Part shown: piece by piece, positions 28,532-38,366 of the stretch
Numbering within the stretch: position 1 is the stretch's first letter
How the letters are laid out: every line of letters begins with the position of its first letter
Origin: Clostridium sp. MB40-C1
GTDB taxonomy: Bacteria; Bacillota; Clostridia; Clostridiales; Clostridiaceae
Direction of reading: 5' to 3'
Length of the DNA: 64,000 bases
Assembly: GCF_030913655.1 (NCBI RefSeq)
Contig: NZ_CP133189.1
Span: forward strand, 2,666,001 to 2,730,000
The notes under the pieces: generated by a model
Told to the model about the DNA's origin: nothing
Database searches by the model: none
The model's input: the letters and a program-made list of their open reading frames with translations, nothing else
Position numbers and translations under genes: made by a program

Positions 28532-29536
28532 TTATCCTTCTTGGTCATAAGCTTTCTTAAAATTTTCAATAAATTTAATATATTGCTCCTGTTCATTAAT
28601 TAGTGCTTGAATTTTTTTATTAAAAGTGTTAGTAGCCCAATTTACTTCATTATAATAATATCTGTTAGCTAATCTCCAAAATCGCTGAGGGAAAAGTAAA
28701 AAAGCAAACAATATTCTGTACTCTTCCTTGCTTAAAGGACTTACTTCATTATATGAATCAATAATTAAATTTGCACAGTCCATATTCCACTCTCTTCTTT
28801 TTAAAACTTTTATCATAAAATTAGATATATCATAAGTTCTAATTTCTCTTTTACAATAATCAAAATCTATTACATTAACATCACTATTTTGATCAATGAT
28901 TATATTATGATAAGTATAGTCATGGTGGCAAAAACTTTTGTCTTCTTCAGCAATCTTGCATATGTTCATATAATCCGAATCATTTAAAACATTTAGAGCT
29001 CTTTTCCCAAGTGCCTTATAAAATTCAACACTCTTTATATAAGTAAAATCAAAATCTCCCTTTCTGCCTTTTTTCCTAGACATATCCCTCATTTTGTCTA
29101 GAGCTTTTATTCTTTTAGACATTAGTCGTGGCCATCTTCCTAAGTCACTTTTTAGCTTACTATTTTCAGGTGGGTCATAACCTTTAGAAGCTATATGCAT
29201 TTTTGCAAGGGTTTTAGATGCCATTATTATATCATTATCTTCATGAAAATCACACTCACGTCCTTCAAGCCATTCTGATAAAGTATATATATCTTCATTT
29301 ACAAGAGCATATGGCTCTCCTTCAATATTTAAATCATATTTGTCTACATACTTAAACCCATTTTTAATTAAATGCTCTTTAGCTCCATATACAAAATATA
29401 ATTTCTGAATACCATAATTTATTCTTTTCAAACATTTAATTCCATCATTTGTTTTAAGAAAATATACTCCTTTATTAGGCTTTATACTTTCAATTCTAAT
29501 ATTGAATTGCCTCTCTATTTCAAATTCCCTCATCAT
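28532..29536 (-). CDS. CotS-family spore coat protein (kinase-like fold), copy 1
   Basis: A 334-residue CotS/YutH-family protein with an aminoglycoside-phosphotransferase-like fold. The catalytic-loop motif C-H-H-D-Y-T-Y-H-N (about 206-214) and the metal-binding V-I-D-F-D-Y-C (about 223-229) are intact, so small-molecule or sugar phosphotransfer is possible, though no substrate is known. It is divergent from a family-4 glycosyltransferase 142 bp away, like the cotS/cotSA pairing in Bacillus. ATG-ATG start after GGGGAGGCGG. Confidence 0.9.
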   Translation of the reverse strand: MMREFEIERQFNIRIESIKPNKGVYFLKTNDGIKCLKRINYGIQKLYFVYGAKEHLIKNGFKYVDKYDLNIEGEPYALVNEDIYTLSEWLEGRECDFHEDNDIIMASKTLAKMHIASKGYDPPENSKLKSDLGRWPRLMSKRIKALDKMRDMSRKKGRKGDFDFTYIKSVEFYKALGKRALNVLNDSDYMNICKIAEEDKSFCHHDYTYHNIIIDQNSDVNVIDFDYCKREIRTYDISNFMIKVLKRREWNMDCANLIIDSYNEVSPLSKEEYRILFAFLLFPQRFWRLANRYYYNEVNWATNTFNKKIQALINEQEQYIKFIENFKKAYDQEG

Positions 29537-29678
29537 TTTTACCGCCTCCCCTATAAATTTATATGTAAATATACCTATGTTTAGAATCTATTTTTTAGTC
29601 CATTCTTAATAACATTTTTTATAACTATGTAATATAATAAACTATGGTAAACTATTTATTTTTTTGAAGGGATGAAAT

Positions 29679-30803
29679 ATGAATATAGGAATAGATTCTA
29701 GAGCTGCCAAATGGTACAGAGGAACAGGTATAGGAACTTACTCATATCAATTAATTAATTCATTAAATAAAATAGACTTTCAAAACAACTACCTTCTTTT
29801 CATGCCAGATAGTAATACTTGTAATATAAACTTTAACAAAAATTTTACTATTAGAAATATAACTCAAAATATAAAGTCAAACTTTTGGGATGAAGTAAAT
29901 GTACCAAATATACTAAAAAGTGAAAATATAAATTTATATCATGTTCCGCAAAACGGAATAGGATTACCCCAAAACAAAAACTGTCCTCTAATAATAACAT
30001 TACATGATATTATACCTTATAAAATGCCTGAAACAGTAGGAGAGAGATATTTAGAAATATTTCAAAAACAAATGCCTAAAATAATTCCTATGTGTGATGG
30101 TATTATTACTGTATCAAACTATTCAAAACAAGATATTATTAATTATTTTAATTTTCCTGCAGAAAAAATTTTCGTAACTCATTTAGCTAATGAAGATATA
30201 TACAAACCACTAGATAAAATTAAATGTAAAGATTTCATTGCAAAAACTTATCATATAAAAGATGACTATATTCTATATGTGGGAGGTTTTAGTCCAAGAA
30301 AAAACATTGTAGGCTTAATTGAATCTTTTAGTAATCTTCTTAAAAAATTAAAAAGAATCAATATGAAATTAGTAATAGCTGGCTCTAAAGGCAAATCATA
30401 TAGTATATATAAAAAAAGAGCTGAGGATTTAGGCATTGAGGATAATGTAATATTTCCAGGCTTTATTCCTATTGAACACATGCCTGCACTTTATAATGCT
30501 GCAAAAATATTTGCATATCCTTCTCTGTATGAGGGTTTCGGTCTACCTCCAATAGAAGCTATGGCTTGTGGAGTACCTATTATAGCTTCAAACCTAACAT
30601 CTATACCTGAAGTTGTTGGTGATGCCGCTGTACTTATAAACCCTTATAATATAGATCAATTAAGCGAAGCCATGTATAATGTACTTTCAAATGAAATTCT
30701 TCAAAATCAACTAATAAAAAAATCTCTACTAAAAAGCTATGAATTTAGCTGGATAAAAACAGCAGAAAAGACCTTAAAGGCTTATGAAAGCATAATTATA
30801 TAA
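29679..30803 (+). CDS. Family 4 glycosyltransferase, copy 1 (CotSA-like)
   Basis: A 374-residue GT-B fold glycosyltransferase. The N-terminal Rossmann part has G-T-G-I-G-T-Y near residue 18; the C-terminal nucleotide-sugar site has [10 protein letters not shown] (about 203) and the conserved [16 protein letters not shown] (about 284). It is clearly paralogous to the gene at 35292. Its pairing with a CotS-family gene suggests a role in spore-surface glycosylation, by inference. Confidence 0.92.
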   Translation: MNIGIDSRAAKWYRGTGIGTYSYQLINSLNKIDFQNNYLLFMPDSNTCNINFNKNFTIRNITQNIKSNFWDEVNVPNILKSENINLYHVPQNGIGLPQNKNCPLIITLHDIIPYKMPETVGERYLEIFQKQMPKIIPMCDGIITVSNYSKQDIINYFNFPAEKIFVTHLANEDIYKPLDKIKCKDFIAKTYHIKDDYILYVGGFSPRKNIVGLIESFSNLLKKLKRINMKLVIAGSKGKSYSIYKKRAEDLGIEDNVIFPGFIPIEHMPALYNAAKIFAYPSLYEGFGLPPIEAMACGVPIIASNLTSIPEVVGDAAVLINPYNIDQLSEAMYNVLSNEILQNQLIKKSLLKSYEFSWIKTAEKTLKAYESIII

Positions 30804-30806
30804 AAA

Positions 30807-30857
30807 GGCTATGTTTTAAGAAACTGTTGACTTCTTGCAACTTCTTAAAACATAGCC
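30807..30857. terminator. Terminator between glycosyltransferase 1 and cysK, shared stem sequence
   Basis: GGCTATGTTTTAAGAA and its exact complement form a 16-bp stem with a 19-nt loop. The same stem, with one change, closes the deacetylase gene at 47706-47746. Confidence 0.8.
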
Positions 30858-30887
30858 AAAGCTACTTCCCCATTTAATTACTTAATT

Positions 30888-31817
30888 TTATGCCTCAAAT
30901 AAGTCAGTTGATAAATATCTTGCTCCTGTATCAGGTAACAATACAACTATATTTTTATCTTTATTTTCTTCCAGTTTCGCTAATTCTTTTGCTGTGTAAA
31001 GTGCAGCACCAGAAGAAATTCCAACTAATAATCCTTCTGTTTTAGCTATCTCTCTAGCTTCTTCATATGCCTTTTCACCCTCTACCTTTACAATTTTATC
31101 TATTACATCTAAATCTAGAACATCAGGTATAAATCCTGCTCCTATTCCTTGTATTTTATGAGAACCAGCTGTTTCCCCAGATAGTACTGCTGAAGTTGAA
31201 GGTTCAATAGCAATTATCTTTACATTTGGGTTTTTCTTTTTTAATACCCTTCCAACTCCAGTTATAGTTCCACCAGTTCCAACGCCTGCAACAAAGATGT
31301 CTACTTTTCCATCTGTATCTCTCCAAATTTCTTCTGCTGTTGTTTTTTCATGAGCATAAGCATTAGCAGGATTTTTAAACTGCTGAGGAATAAATGAGTT
31401 TTCTATTTCCTTATGTAATTCTTCGGCTTTTTCAATTGCACCGCTCATTCCTGTAGCTGCTGGAGTTAAAATTAATTCTGCTCCATATGCCTTTAACAAT
31501 TTTCTTCTTTCTTCACTCATAGATTCTGGCATAGTTATTAAAATCTTATACCCTTTAACAGCAGCAGCAAGTGCTAACCCAACACCTGTATTACCACTTG
31601 TAGGTTCTATAATTACAGTGTCTTTATTTATTATTCCATTCTTTTCAGCTTCCTCTAACATAACTAATCCAACTCTATCTTTAACACTTCCCCCTGGATT
31701 GAAATATTCTACCTTTGCAATAACATTAGCTTTTAAATGATTATTTTTCTTATAATTTCCAAGTTCCACTAAAGGTGTATTACCTATTAATTCGATTAAA
31801 TTCTTTGCTATTTTCAT
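30888..31817 (-). CDS. cysK: Cysteine synthase (O-acetylserine sulfhydrylase)
   Basis: PLP enzyme that makes cysteine from O-acetylserine and sulfide. The 309 residues contain the PLP lysine in N-P-G-G-S-V-K-D-R (about 40-48), the substrate loop [12 protein letters not shown] (about 70-81) and the glycine loop [10 protein letters not shown] (about 178-187). It has its own consensus promoter and a 200-nt leader. It lies alone inside the coat cluster, between two CotS/glycosyltransferase units. Confidence 0.95.
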   Translation of the reverse strand: MKIAKNLIELIGNTPLVELGNYKKNNHLKANVIAKVEYFNPGGSVKDRVGLVMLEEAEKNGIINKDTVIIEPTSGNTGVGLALAAAVKGYKILITMPESMSEERRKLLKAYGAELILTPAATGMSGAIEKAEELHKEIENSFIPQQFKNPANAYAHEKTTAEEIWRDTDGKVDIFVAGVGTGGTITGVGRVLKKKNPNVKIIAIEPSTSAVLSGETAGSHKIQGIGAGFIPDVLDLDVIDKIVKVEGEKAYEEAREIAKTEGLLVGISSGAALYTAKELAKLEENKDKNIVVLLPDTGARYLSTDLFEA

Positions 31818-31993
31818 TTTGTTTCCCCCTTATTTTTATTATCCTCAGAAAATATTATTAGCCCTTCTTAAAAGTATATACCTTTTTTTGAGAACATTTT
31901 ATACTAATTACAATACCACTTTTCTTTAGTATAGAAAATATCTATTCGAGTTATCTTTTCGATAAACTTTTTCTTCCCACTATGTTTTTAATT

Positions 31994-32019
31994 CTTACTA
32001 TTCTTATAGGATTAGTAAG
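31994..32019 (-). promoter_or_regulatory. Inverted repeat at the cysK transcription start (operator candidate)
   Basis: CTTACTA and TAGTAAG, separated by 12 bp, lie immediately downstream of the -10 box. The position suits a repressor; an Rrf2/CymR-like cysteine regulator is a guess from gene function. Confidence 0.5.
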
Positions 32020-32048
32020 ATTATAGTATATTAATTTATCCTTGTCAA
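32020..32048 (-). promoter_or_regulatory. Consensus promoter of cysK
   Basis: On the minus strand TTGACA (32043-32048), 17 bp, TATAAT (32020-32025): a perfect match to the housekeeping sigma consensus. Confidence 0.85.
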
Positions 32049-32156
32049 TTTCTTTCTTAATATTCTTTATTACTAAAAAGCTATATTTTAAGTAACGCTT
32101 TAAATCCAACATCCACTTAAAATATAACTAAAAAAAATGTTTAAAAGAATTATCTT

Positions 32157-33182
32157 TTAAACAAACCCTCTAAACTTTTCTATAAATTCTTTTCTATCAT
32201 CTTTAAATTCATTCTTTCTTATCATTTTTTGTAAAAAAGTGTTGTAATTCCAATCTTTAATACGTGTATAATAATTTTTTGATATAACATAAAAATCATA
32301 AGGGAAAACCAGCATACCGTATAAAACCTCTAACTCATCTTTATCTAACTTATTCACCATACTATAATCTTTAATTATATCCTCAGCTTTTTCTATATCA
32401 TAACCAGTCTTTTTTCCTACTTTATTTATAAAATTACATAAGTCATGCACCTTAAGGTCAATTATAGAATAATCAAAATCAATAAAATAAGCTTCATCAT
32501 CTTTTATTAATATATTATGGTGAGCCAAATCATGATGACATAATACTTTCTTGTCTTCTTCACTACATAACTTATAAAAAGAGGAGTTTTCTAATATATT
32601 TATACTATCTTTCATTTGAATTTTATAATTATCTAATTCATCTAAAAATATTTCATCAAATTCACTTTTATCTTGTGCTAAAAGTGCTAAATTTTTAAAC
32701 AAATCCATTTCCTGAATTTTTCTTTTAAAATTTTCTAATAAATTTCCACAAGCATATCTATTTCTATTTCTACATTTAAACCCCTCACATGCTTTATGAA
32801 GTTCACCTATACCTCTAGAAGCAATACTTACATCTATAGGGTTAGTATACTCACTTTCTCTACCATCTATTAAATCCATTAAGCAATAAACATTTTTATT
32901 GTACTTTACGTATATCTTATTATCTTTCGTTCTTACAAACCTAAATATCCTGTTAAAACCATTTCTTCTTATATAATCTATACCTTCATTAATAAATTTT
33001 AAGTCCTCAATTTCATAATCTATTTTTTTTAATATTTTATCTCCTTTATTTGTTACCAATATAAAAACATTCCTAACAGGTATTACATCCTCAACTTTAA
33101 AATCATATTCTTTTAAAATGTCTATATTAAGATCATACTCTATTAATGCCTTTTTATCCTTATATCTAGCATTTTGCAACAT
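32157..33182 (-). CDS. CotS-family spore coat protein (kinase-like fold), copy 2
   Basis: A 341-residue CotS-family protein. The catalytic-loop equivalent C-H-H-D-L-A-H-H-N (about 214-222) and the metal-binding F-I-D-F-D-Y-S (about 230-236) are intact. It is the last gene of a four-gene minus-strand run (CotS copy 4, coiled coil, degenerate CotS, this one) with gaps of 1-4 bp, so they are cotranscribed. GAAGGTGA precedes the ATG. Confidence 0.88.
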   Translation of the reverse strand: MLQNARYKDKKALIEYDLNIDILKEYDFKVEDVIPVRNVFILVTNKGDKILKKIDYEIEDLKFINEGIDYIRRNGFNRIFRFVRTKDNKIYVKYNKNVYCLMDLIDGRESEYTNPIDVSIASRGIGELHKACEGFKCRNRNRYACGNLLENFKRKIQEMDLFKNLALLAQDKSEFDEIFLDELDNYKIQMKDSINILENSSFYKLCSEEDKKVLCHHDLAHHNILIKDDEAYFIDFDYSIIDLKVHDLCNFINKVGKKTGYDIEKAEDIIKDYSMVNKLDKDELEVLYGMLVFPYDFYVISKNYYTRIKDWNYNTFLQKMIRKNEFKDDRKEFIEKFRGFV

Positions 33183-33186
33183 AGGT

Positions 33187-33951
33187 TCACCTTCTTTCCA
33201 ATATATAATTTTTATAATTGAAAATTATTTTCTCTAGTTTCTTTCTATACCTAGCTTCATTTCGTTCGTTACCATTCTTTTTATACCTCATATAACATTT
33301 AATAAAATCATAGGGATAATATATTAAAGATTGTATAAATTTTTTACTTTCTTTACCTAAATTCTCTATGTCACAAAATTCATCAACTAATTCCATTAGA
33401 TTTAAATCCTTATTTTTCTTTTTCACCTTATTTAACAGGTACACAATGTCCATTTCAACCATATCATAACAACACGACTCTAGACTTGCTATCTCTAATA
33501 ACCCATTGCCCTTTAAATTTGTAAAATAAGTATCTCCTAAACATATTTCTGATTTATCCATACTTCTTTTCAATAAACTTAAATAATTATTTTTATATAT
33601 TTGATTAATACATTCATCAGCTTTAGATAAATATTCATTACCATATCTAATAAATATTTTTTCGAAAGAATTTAACTCTTTCTTTTTAGTTAACCATTCA
33701 TATTCTCTTCCTAATTTTCTTATATACCTTTTGTATTGTTCTACTGTTTTTCCTCTTCTATCTTGTAAATTGCCGCCAAGAAAATTATCATATCCCATAG
33801 CCTTATTATGAAATTCCTTAATTAAATATATTTGTTTTACTAGATCATCTTTTTTTATTTTCCTAGATAATTTTACATTTTCATCAATATTAAAAATTTT
33901 CACTCCTTTTTTTGTTATATAATCTAAAAATGTTTCTTTAGATGAGATCAT
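33187..33951 (-). CDS. Degenerate CotS-like protein lacking catalytic residues
   Basis: About 254 residues that align with the C-terminal two thirds of its CotS-family neighbours: the helical Y-K-R-Y-I-R-K-L-G region and the closing Y-Y-P-Y-D-F-I-K block correspond. At the catalytic loop it reads C-L-G-D-T-Y-F-T-N in place of C-H-H-D-x-x-x-H-N, and the D-F-D metal site is replaced by A-S-L-E-S. The N-terminal lobe is missing. It looks like a pseudokinase-type paralogue, probably structural. ATG 33951 is used. Confidence 0.7.
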   Translation of the reverse strand: MISSKETFLDYITKKGVKIFNIDENVKLSRKIKKDDLVKQIYLIKEFHNKAMGYDNFLGGNLQDRRGKTVEQYKRYIRKLGREYEWLTKKKELNSFEKIFIRYGNEYLSKADECINQIYKNNYLSLLKRSMDKSEICLGDTYFTNLKGNGLLEIASLESCCYDMVEMDIVYLLNKVKKKNKDLNLMELVDEFCDIENLGKESKKFIQSLIYYPYDFIKCYMRYKKNGNERNEARYRKKLEKIIFNYKNYILERR

Positions 33952-33965
33952 CCCCACCCCCACCT

Positions 33966-34163
33966 TTATTTATCTCCTTTTTTCATTTTTTTCATTAAAT
34001 AATCCTTTTCTTTTTCCAATTTTTTCATTTTCTTTTGTCTTTTTTTAATTTTTTTTAAGCTTTTTATATAGTTTTTCAATTCGTCTAATTCTTTATCATA
34101 TTCATCTATGTCCTTTTGATCTGACTCTAATGTTATTGTTTCATAACTATCTTTTTTACTCAT
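33966..34163 (-). CDS. Small highly charged coiled-coil protein in the coat cluster
   Basis: A 65-residue, Lys/Glu-rich protein with heptad-like leucines and isoleucines from about residue 20 to the end (L-D-E-L-K-N-Y-I-K-S-L-K-K-I). No known domain. It starts 1 bp after the CotS copy 4 gene with a GGAGGGG ribosome-binding site, so it is a genuine part of the operon. A coat-assembly or scaffold role is only suggested by position. Confidence 0.7.
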   Translation of the reverse strand: MSKKDSYETITLESDQKDIDEYDKELDELKNYIKSLKKIKKRQKKMKKLEKEKDYLMKKMKKGDK

Positions 34164-34164
34164 A

Positions 34165-35166
34165 TCAACCCCTCCACTTAAACAAAGTTATAAATTCTTG
34201 TTTTTCTTCCCTATCTTCAATATATTTTTGAAGCTTATTTAAAAAGAACTCTTCACCCCAGTTCTTTTTTTCCCAATAATATTGTATTCCTCTTTGCCAA
34301 TAATCTTGTGGAAATTCCATAAATGCTTTAATTACTGGAATATGGTTGACTTTAACACAATTTATAGCATTATACGTTTCTATTATTTCTGTTGCATTTT
34401 CTCTAGTCCATTTCCCATATTTCATCCTCCTTATAAGAAGACTAGATAAATCATGCATATAAGTATCTAAAATACAGTAATCAAAATCAATAACATTAAC
34501 ATTGTTATTATTATCAATTAAAACATTATGATTTGCATAATCATGATGACAGAATCCCTTATTTTTCATTTCCTCTTTCATTTCATAGATATAATTACTC
34601 TTTATTAAATTTTCAATTGATCTATCTGCTCTTTCTAGTTCTTCCTCCATTATGCTTAAGTAAACCTCATCAAATTTTGATCTCTTTTCTTTTTTATAAA
34701 TTCTATTTTTGAAATCTAATATTTCATTTTTACGTGTTTTATATGTTTGTATCCATGTAAGCCATCCTATTCTTGGATTCATATATTTAGTTACATTAAA
34801 TCCTCTACTCTTTTTATGAAGCTCCGCTAACTTTAAAGTAGCAAGCCTTGTATCTAAAGGATTATCATAATTGGAAACTCTTGCATTAAGCCACTCAGTT
34901 AAATAAGCATAGTTTTCTCCAAGTTTTACATATTCACAATTATCATTAGTCTTAATTAACTCTAAAATATTTTCAAATCCATTTTCCCTTAAATGTTTCA
35001 TCGCACTGATTATAAAAAGGAAGTGTCCAAAATCATATCTTATAACTTTAAGACAGAACTGATTGTTCCCAGAGCTGATTTTATATACATTTTTTATTTT
35101 TTCTATAAAATCAACATCTAAATTATATTCGTTTTCCACTAACCTTTTTACTTCATCCGCATTCAA
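34165..35166 (-). CDS. CotS-family spore coat protein (kinase-like fold), copy 4 in the locus
   Basis: A 333-residue CotS-family protein with intact C-H-H-D-Y-A-N-H-N (about 212-220) and V-I-D-F-D-Y-C motifs, most similar by eye to copy 1 at 28532. The start is placed at TTG 35166, 8 nt after GGAGG; the longer frame begins inside that site. It heads the four-gene coat run and is divergent from glycosyltransferase 2. Confidence 0.88.
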   Translation of the reverse strand: MNADEVKRLVENEYNLDVDFIEKIKNVYKISSGNNQFCLKVIRYDFGHFLFIISAMKHLRENGFENILELIKTNDNCEYVKLGENYAYLTEWLNARVSNYDNPLDTRLATLKLAELHKKSRGFNVTKYMNPRIGWLTWIQTYKTRKNEILDFKNRIYKKEKRSKFDEVYLSIMEEELERADRSIENLIKSNYIYEMKEEMKNKGFCHHDYANHNVLIDNNNNVNVIDFDYCILDTYMHDLSSLLIRRMKYGKWTRENATEIIETYNAINCVKVNHIPVIKAFMEFPQDYWQRGIQYYWEKKNWGEEFFLNKLQKYIEDREEKQEFITLFKWRG

Positions 35167-35291
35167 GTAGCACTCCTCCAAAAACTTTTTCTCTTTTTAT
35201 TATATGAATATATTTTTAGTGTGTGAATATCACATTTTCACATGATACTTAATATTTATAATATATATGGACTTTTTAAGGAGAGGATGAA

Positions 35292-36401
35292 ATGAAAGTT
35301 GCAATTGATGCTAGAGGTATCAATTGGTATAGTGGTACTGGAATTGGTACTTATACAGAAAATATTGTAAAGAATTTAATGAATATATATAATAATGATC
35401 ATTTTAGGCTTTATTGGTCCGGCCAAACGTTTGAAGCCTTCAAAAAGGAGAATTCTGACATAGTTATGACATCTAGTAAACATCATAGATTTTTTGAGCA
35501 AACCTATTTCCCATATGATTTAAAAAGAGAAAATATAGATATATATCATGTACCTCAAAATGGAATAGGCTTAAGCGAAGAAGTTACTTGTAAAAAAGTA
35601 ATCACCATTCATGATTTAATCCCATATATAATGCCTGAAACTGTAGGTAAAGGATATTTACTTAAGTTTTTAAAAGAGGTTTCTAGCTTAATACAAAGTG
35701 TAGACGGAATTATAACTGTATCTGAATACTCAAAAAAAGATATATTGAAATTTTTCCCTATAGATGAAAAAAAAATATTTGTAACACCTTTAGCTGCTGA
35801 TAGTATATATACTCCGTTAGATAAAAAAAACTGCTCAGATTATTTGCAAAAAAATTACAACATAAATACTCCTTTTATACTGTATATTGGCGGCTTTAGC
35901 TCTAGAAAAAATGTAATTTCACTTATAAATTCCTTTGTAAAAATAAGTAATAATTTTGATAAAAACTACTCTTTAGTTATTGTTGGTGCTCAGAAAGACT
36001 TAGGAAAGTCTTTATGTAATAAATATTTAGACTGTTCAAAAATAATATTCACTGGATTTGCGCCTTTAAATGATCTTCCTATTTTTTATAATGGTTGTGA
36101 AGTTTTTGTATATCCTTCACTTTACGAAGGGTTTGGACTACCACCTCTTGAAGCTATGAGTTGTGGAACTCCTGTTATAACATCTAACATAACATCTATT
36201 CCTGAAGTCGTTAAAGATAGTGGAATATTAATTAATCCTTATGATGAAAATGAATTGTCTAATTCGTTAGAAAAAGTATTATCTGATGAAATATTTAGAA
36301 AGTTCTTAGGAAAAAAAGGTTTTGAACGTTCTTCTTCTTTCTCTTGGGAAAAAACAGCTACAGAAACCTTCAATGCTTATAAATCAATATGCCAACTATA
36401 A
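35292..36401 (+). CDS. Family 4 glycosyltransferase, copy 2 (CotSA-like)
   Basis: A 369-residue GT-B enzyme, paralogue of the gene at 29679: the same [10 protein letters not shown] opening, [10 protein letters not shown] and [16 protein letters not shown] blocks, and similar length. It stands divergent to a CotS gene just as copy 1 does, indicating that the CotS/glycosyltransferase pair was duplicated. AAGGAGAGGATGAA precedes the ATG. Confidence 0.92.
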   Translation: MKVAIDARGINWYSGTGIGTYTENIVKNLMNIYNNDHFRLYWSGQTFEAFKKENSDIVMTSSKHHRFFEQTYFPYDLKRENIDIYHVPQNGIGLSEEVTCKKVITIHDLIPYIMPETVGKGYLLKFLKEVSSLIQSVDGIITVSEYSKKDILKFFPIDEKKIFVTPLAADSIYTPLDKKNCSDYLQKNYNINTPFILYIGGFSSRKNVISLINSFVKISNNFDKNYSLVIVGAQKDLGKSLCNKYLDCSKIIFTGFAPLNDLPIFYNGCEVFVYPSLYEGFGLPPLEAMSCGTPVITSNITSIPEVVKDSGILINPYDENELSNSLEKVLSDEIFRKFLGKKGFERSSSFSWEKTATETFNAYKSICQL

Positions 36402-36543
36402 ATATAGCTGCTAGGTCAATTTTATATTTTGTAAATTTTTTTATCAAATGCGTAGCTTTTATTTGAAAGCTTATTTAATACATTATTGTAATAATTCTGT
36501 AATTAACATAGTCAACAAGGATAAAATTCTTATTTGTATACTC

Positions 36544-36603
36544 AATAAAGGGTCTAGAAATGAATTTGTTAATTTACACATACTCATTTTCAGACCCTTT
36601 ATT
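36544..36603. terminator. Terminator between glycosyltransferase 2 and the radical SAM gene
   Basis: AATAAAGGGTCT and AGACCCTTTATT form a 12-bp stem, extended by AAATGA/TCATTT after a 2-nt mismatch. It lies in the 299-bp gap between two convergent genes and can serve both. Confidence 0.8.
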
Positions 36604-36700
36604 ATAAATTATATATTACCATCCCACTTCAAAAAAACACTCTATCTTGATACCTATATTCTATTACCAATAACTAGTAGTTGCACCTATCTTGGTTTTA

Positions 36701-38083
36701 TCATCCTTTAGAAAATGCATCATTACCTTTTTCATCATACATTTCTTTCCACGCCTTATCTGCATAAGGTTCCCATTCATCCGCAATTTTTTGAATATTA
36801 GTTTTAAATTTTTCGTCATAAAGCATAGTTTCTCCACCCTCATCTGTTGGCTTAGCTCCAACCATTTTACATACTTCCCTAACTACACTCGGATTATCAA
36901 TCATCATGCAAGGTCTCAACATATTTTTATTATAAGGCTGTCTATGTCTTAACTCTTTAAAGAAAGGATCTCTAAATATGTCGATTAAATGTTTATTTTT
37001 GATATTTTGAGTTGCAAAATGAGCAAATATGCAAGGCTCACAATCTCCGTGAACATTTATATGGAAGAAAAACTTTCCAGCAATACATCCTCCAACAAAT
37101 GGAGCATCATTAAAGAAATCCATTGTAAAATAAGGTTTTATTTTTCTAATCTCATGTGTTCTTTTACCAAGATATATTCTTTGTTCAGGAGTTAACATTA
37201 AATCATAATCTGGGTTCTTAGTTCCACATGGCATAAATAAGAAATACCAATTTACTTTTGAACCTTTTTCTATTAATTTATCAACAAATTTATCAGATAA
37301 AACTGAATCTATATTTAATCTAGTAACTGCTGTAGAAACTCCAAATAAAACTCCTTTTTCATTTAATAGATCCATTGCATGCATAACTTTTTTATATGTG
37401 CCTTTCCCTCTTCTTGCATCTGTTTCTTCTTCCTCACCTTCTATTGAAAGCATTGGTACCACATTTCCTAAGTTTTTAATTCTATTAGCAAGTTCTTCAT
37501 CTATTAATGTTCCATTAGTAAATGGTGAAAACATCATATCTGGATATTTTTCATAAATATCTAGCATTTCTTTATAAAAGAAGGGCTCTCCTCCTAAAAC
37601 TATAACCCAATATATACCTAAATCTCTTGCCTCACCAATTATCCTATCAACTTCTTCTATTGGCATTTTCGGTTGATTTAACAAATCTGCTGCATAACAT
37701 CCCTTACATCTTAAATTGCATTGCATAGTTGGACTTATAAGCATAGTAAAAGGTATCTTTGTATCTTCTTCATCTAAATATTTTGACCTTTTAGAACCTG
37801 CATACCAGTTAGCATTCGCAAAGAAATTAGTAACTAACTTCTTTAAGCACTTCTTATCTGATTTTCCTAAAATGTTATGAACAAGTTCCTTAGTTGCAGG
37901 TTGAGTATCATAGTACTTATGAACTGCCTCTATTTGTTCCAACTGATGCTTATCTTTTGTAATCTTTTTTAGTAATTCAAAAATCCTTTCTACATTTTTT
38001 TCTGGATTTTTTTCAATAATATCTACTACAGAATTCATAATTTTTTGCTTAACATTCTTTTCTAAGGTGTCCTTTACACTCAT
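36701..38083 (-). CDS. Radical SAM protein with SPASM-like C-terminus
   Basis: A 460-residue radical SAM enzyme. The cluster-binding C-N-L-R-C-K-G-C lies at residues 122-129, after a helical N-terminal extension; G-G-E-P-F follows at about residue 165. The C-terminal half has several cysteines (G-G-C-I-A-G, D-C-E-P-C-I-F, L-R-P-C) that could hold auxiliary clusters as in SPASM proteins. No peptide substrate or partner gene is seen on either side, so the reaction is unknown. GGGGGGATT precedes the ATG. Confidence 0.85.
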   Translation of the reverse strand: MSVKDTLEKNVKQKIMNSVVDIIEKNPEKNVERIFELLKKITKDKHQLEQIEAVHKYYDTQPATKELVHNILGKSDKKCLKKLVTNFFANANWYAGSKRSKYLDEEDTKIPFTMLISPTMQCNLRCKGCYAADLLNQPKMPIEEVDRIIGEARDLGIYWVIVLGGEPFFYKEMLDIYEKYPDMMFSPFTNGTLIDEELANRIKNLGNVVPMLSIEGEEEETDARRGKGTYKKVMHAMDLLNEKGVLFGVSTAVTRLNIDSVLSDKFVDKLIEKGSKVNWYFLFMPCGTKNPDYDLMLTPEQRIYLGKRTHEIRKIKPYFTMDFFNDAPFVGGCIAGKFFFHINVHGDCEPCIFAHFATQNIKNKHLIDIFRDPFFKELRHRQPYNKNMLRPCMMIDNPSVVREVCKMVGAKPTDEGGETMLYDEKFKTNIQKIADEWEPYADKAWKEMYDEKGNDAFSKG

Positions 38084-38241
38084 TATAATCCCCCCAATAA
38101 TTACTAAAATTATAAATAAAAAGTATAATACCTTGTTAAAAACTTTAATTACATTATATTCCTATATGACTTAAAGTCAACATTCTGCTATTCTTATTTA
38201 CAAAGTATTAATAAACTTTTCTTTTTACAATAAAAAAAAGT

Positions 38242-38291
38242 AACTCAGAAGGGATTATGTAGCATTTTTTACCCTTAAGAGTTGTTTTTTT
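38242..38291. terminator. Bidirectional-looking terminator behind the ferredoxin-like gene
   Basis: AACTC/GAGTT and AAGGG/CCCTT stems with a 2-nt internal loop, T7 on the plus strand and T8 on the minus strand. It ends the minus-strand gene at 38367. Confidence 0.75.
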
Positions 38292-38366
38292 AATATAACT
38301 CAACATTTAGAATAATATTAGAATATATTGGACGTCTTTCTACATTTAAATTATATCTTCTACAGC

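Larger units (their letters stand above)
31818..32156. other. Intergenic leader of cysK
   Basis: 339 bp. On the minus strand it holds the cysK promoter (32020-32048), an inverted repeat at the expected transcription start (31994-32019), and about 170 nt of leader without a recognisable T-box or S-box. Confidence 0.6.

Noticed and set aside
36701-38366. Ribosomally made peptide (RiPP) system around the radical SAM/SPASM protein
   Set aside because: No small precursor-like gene, transporter or peptidase lies next to it on either side.
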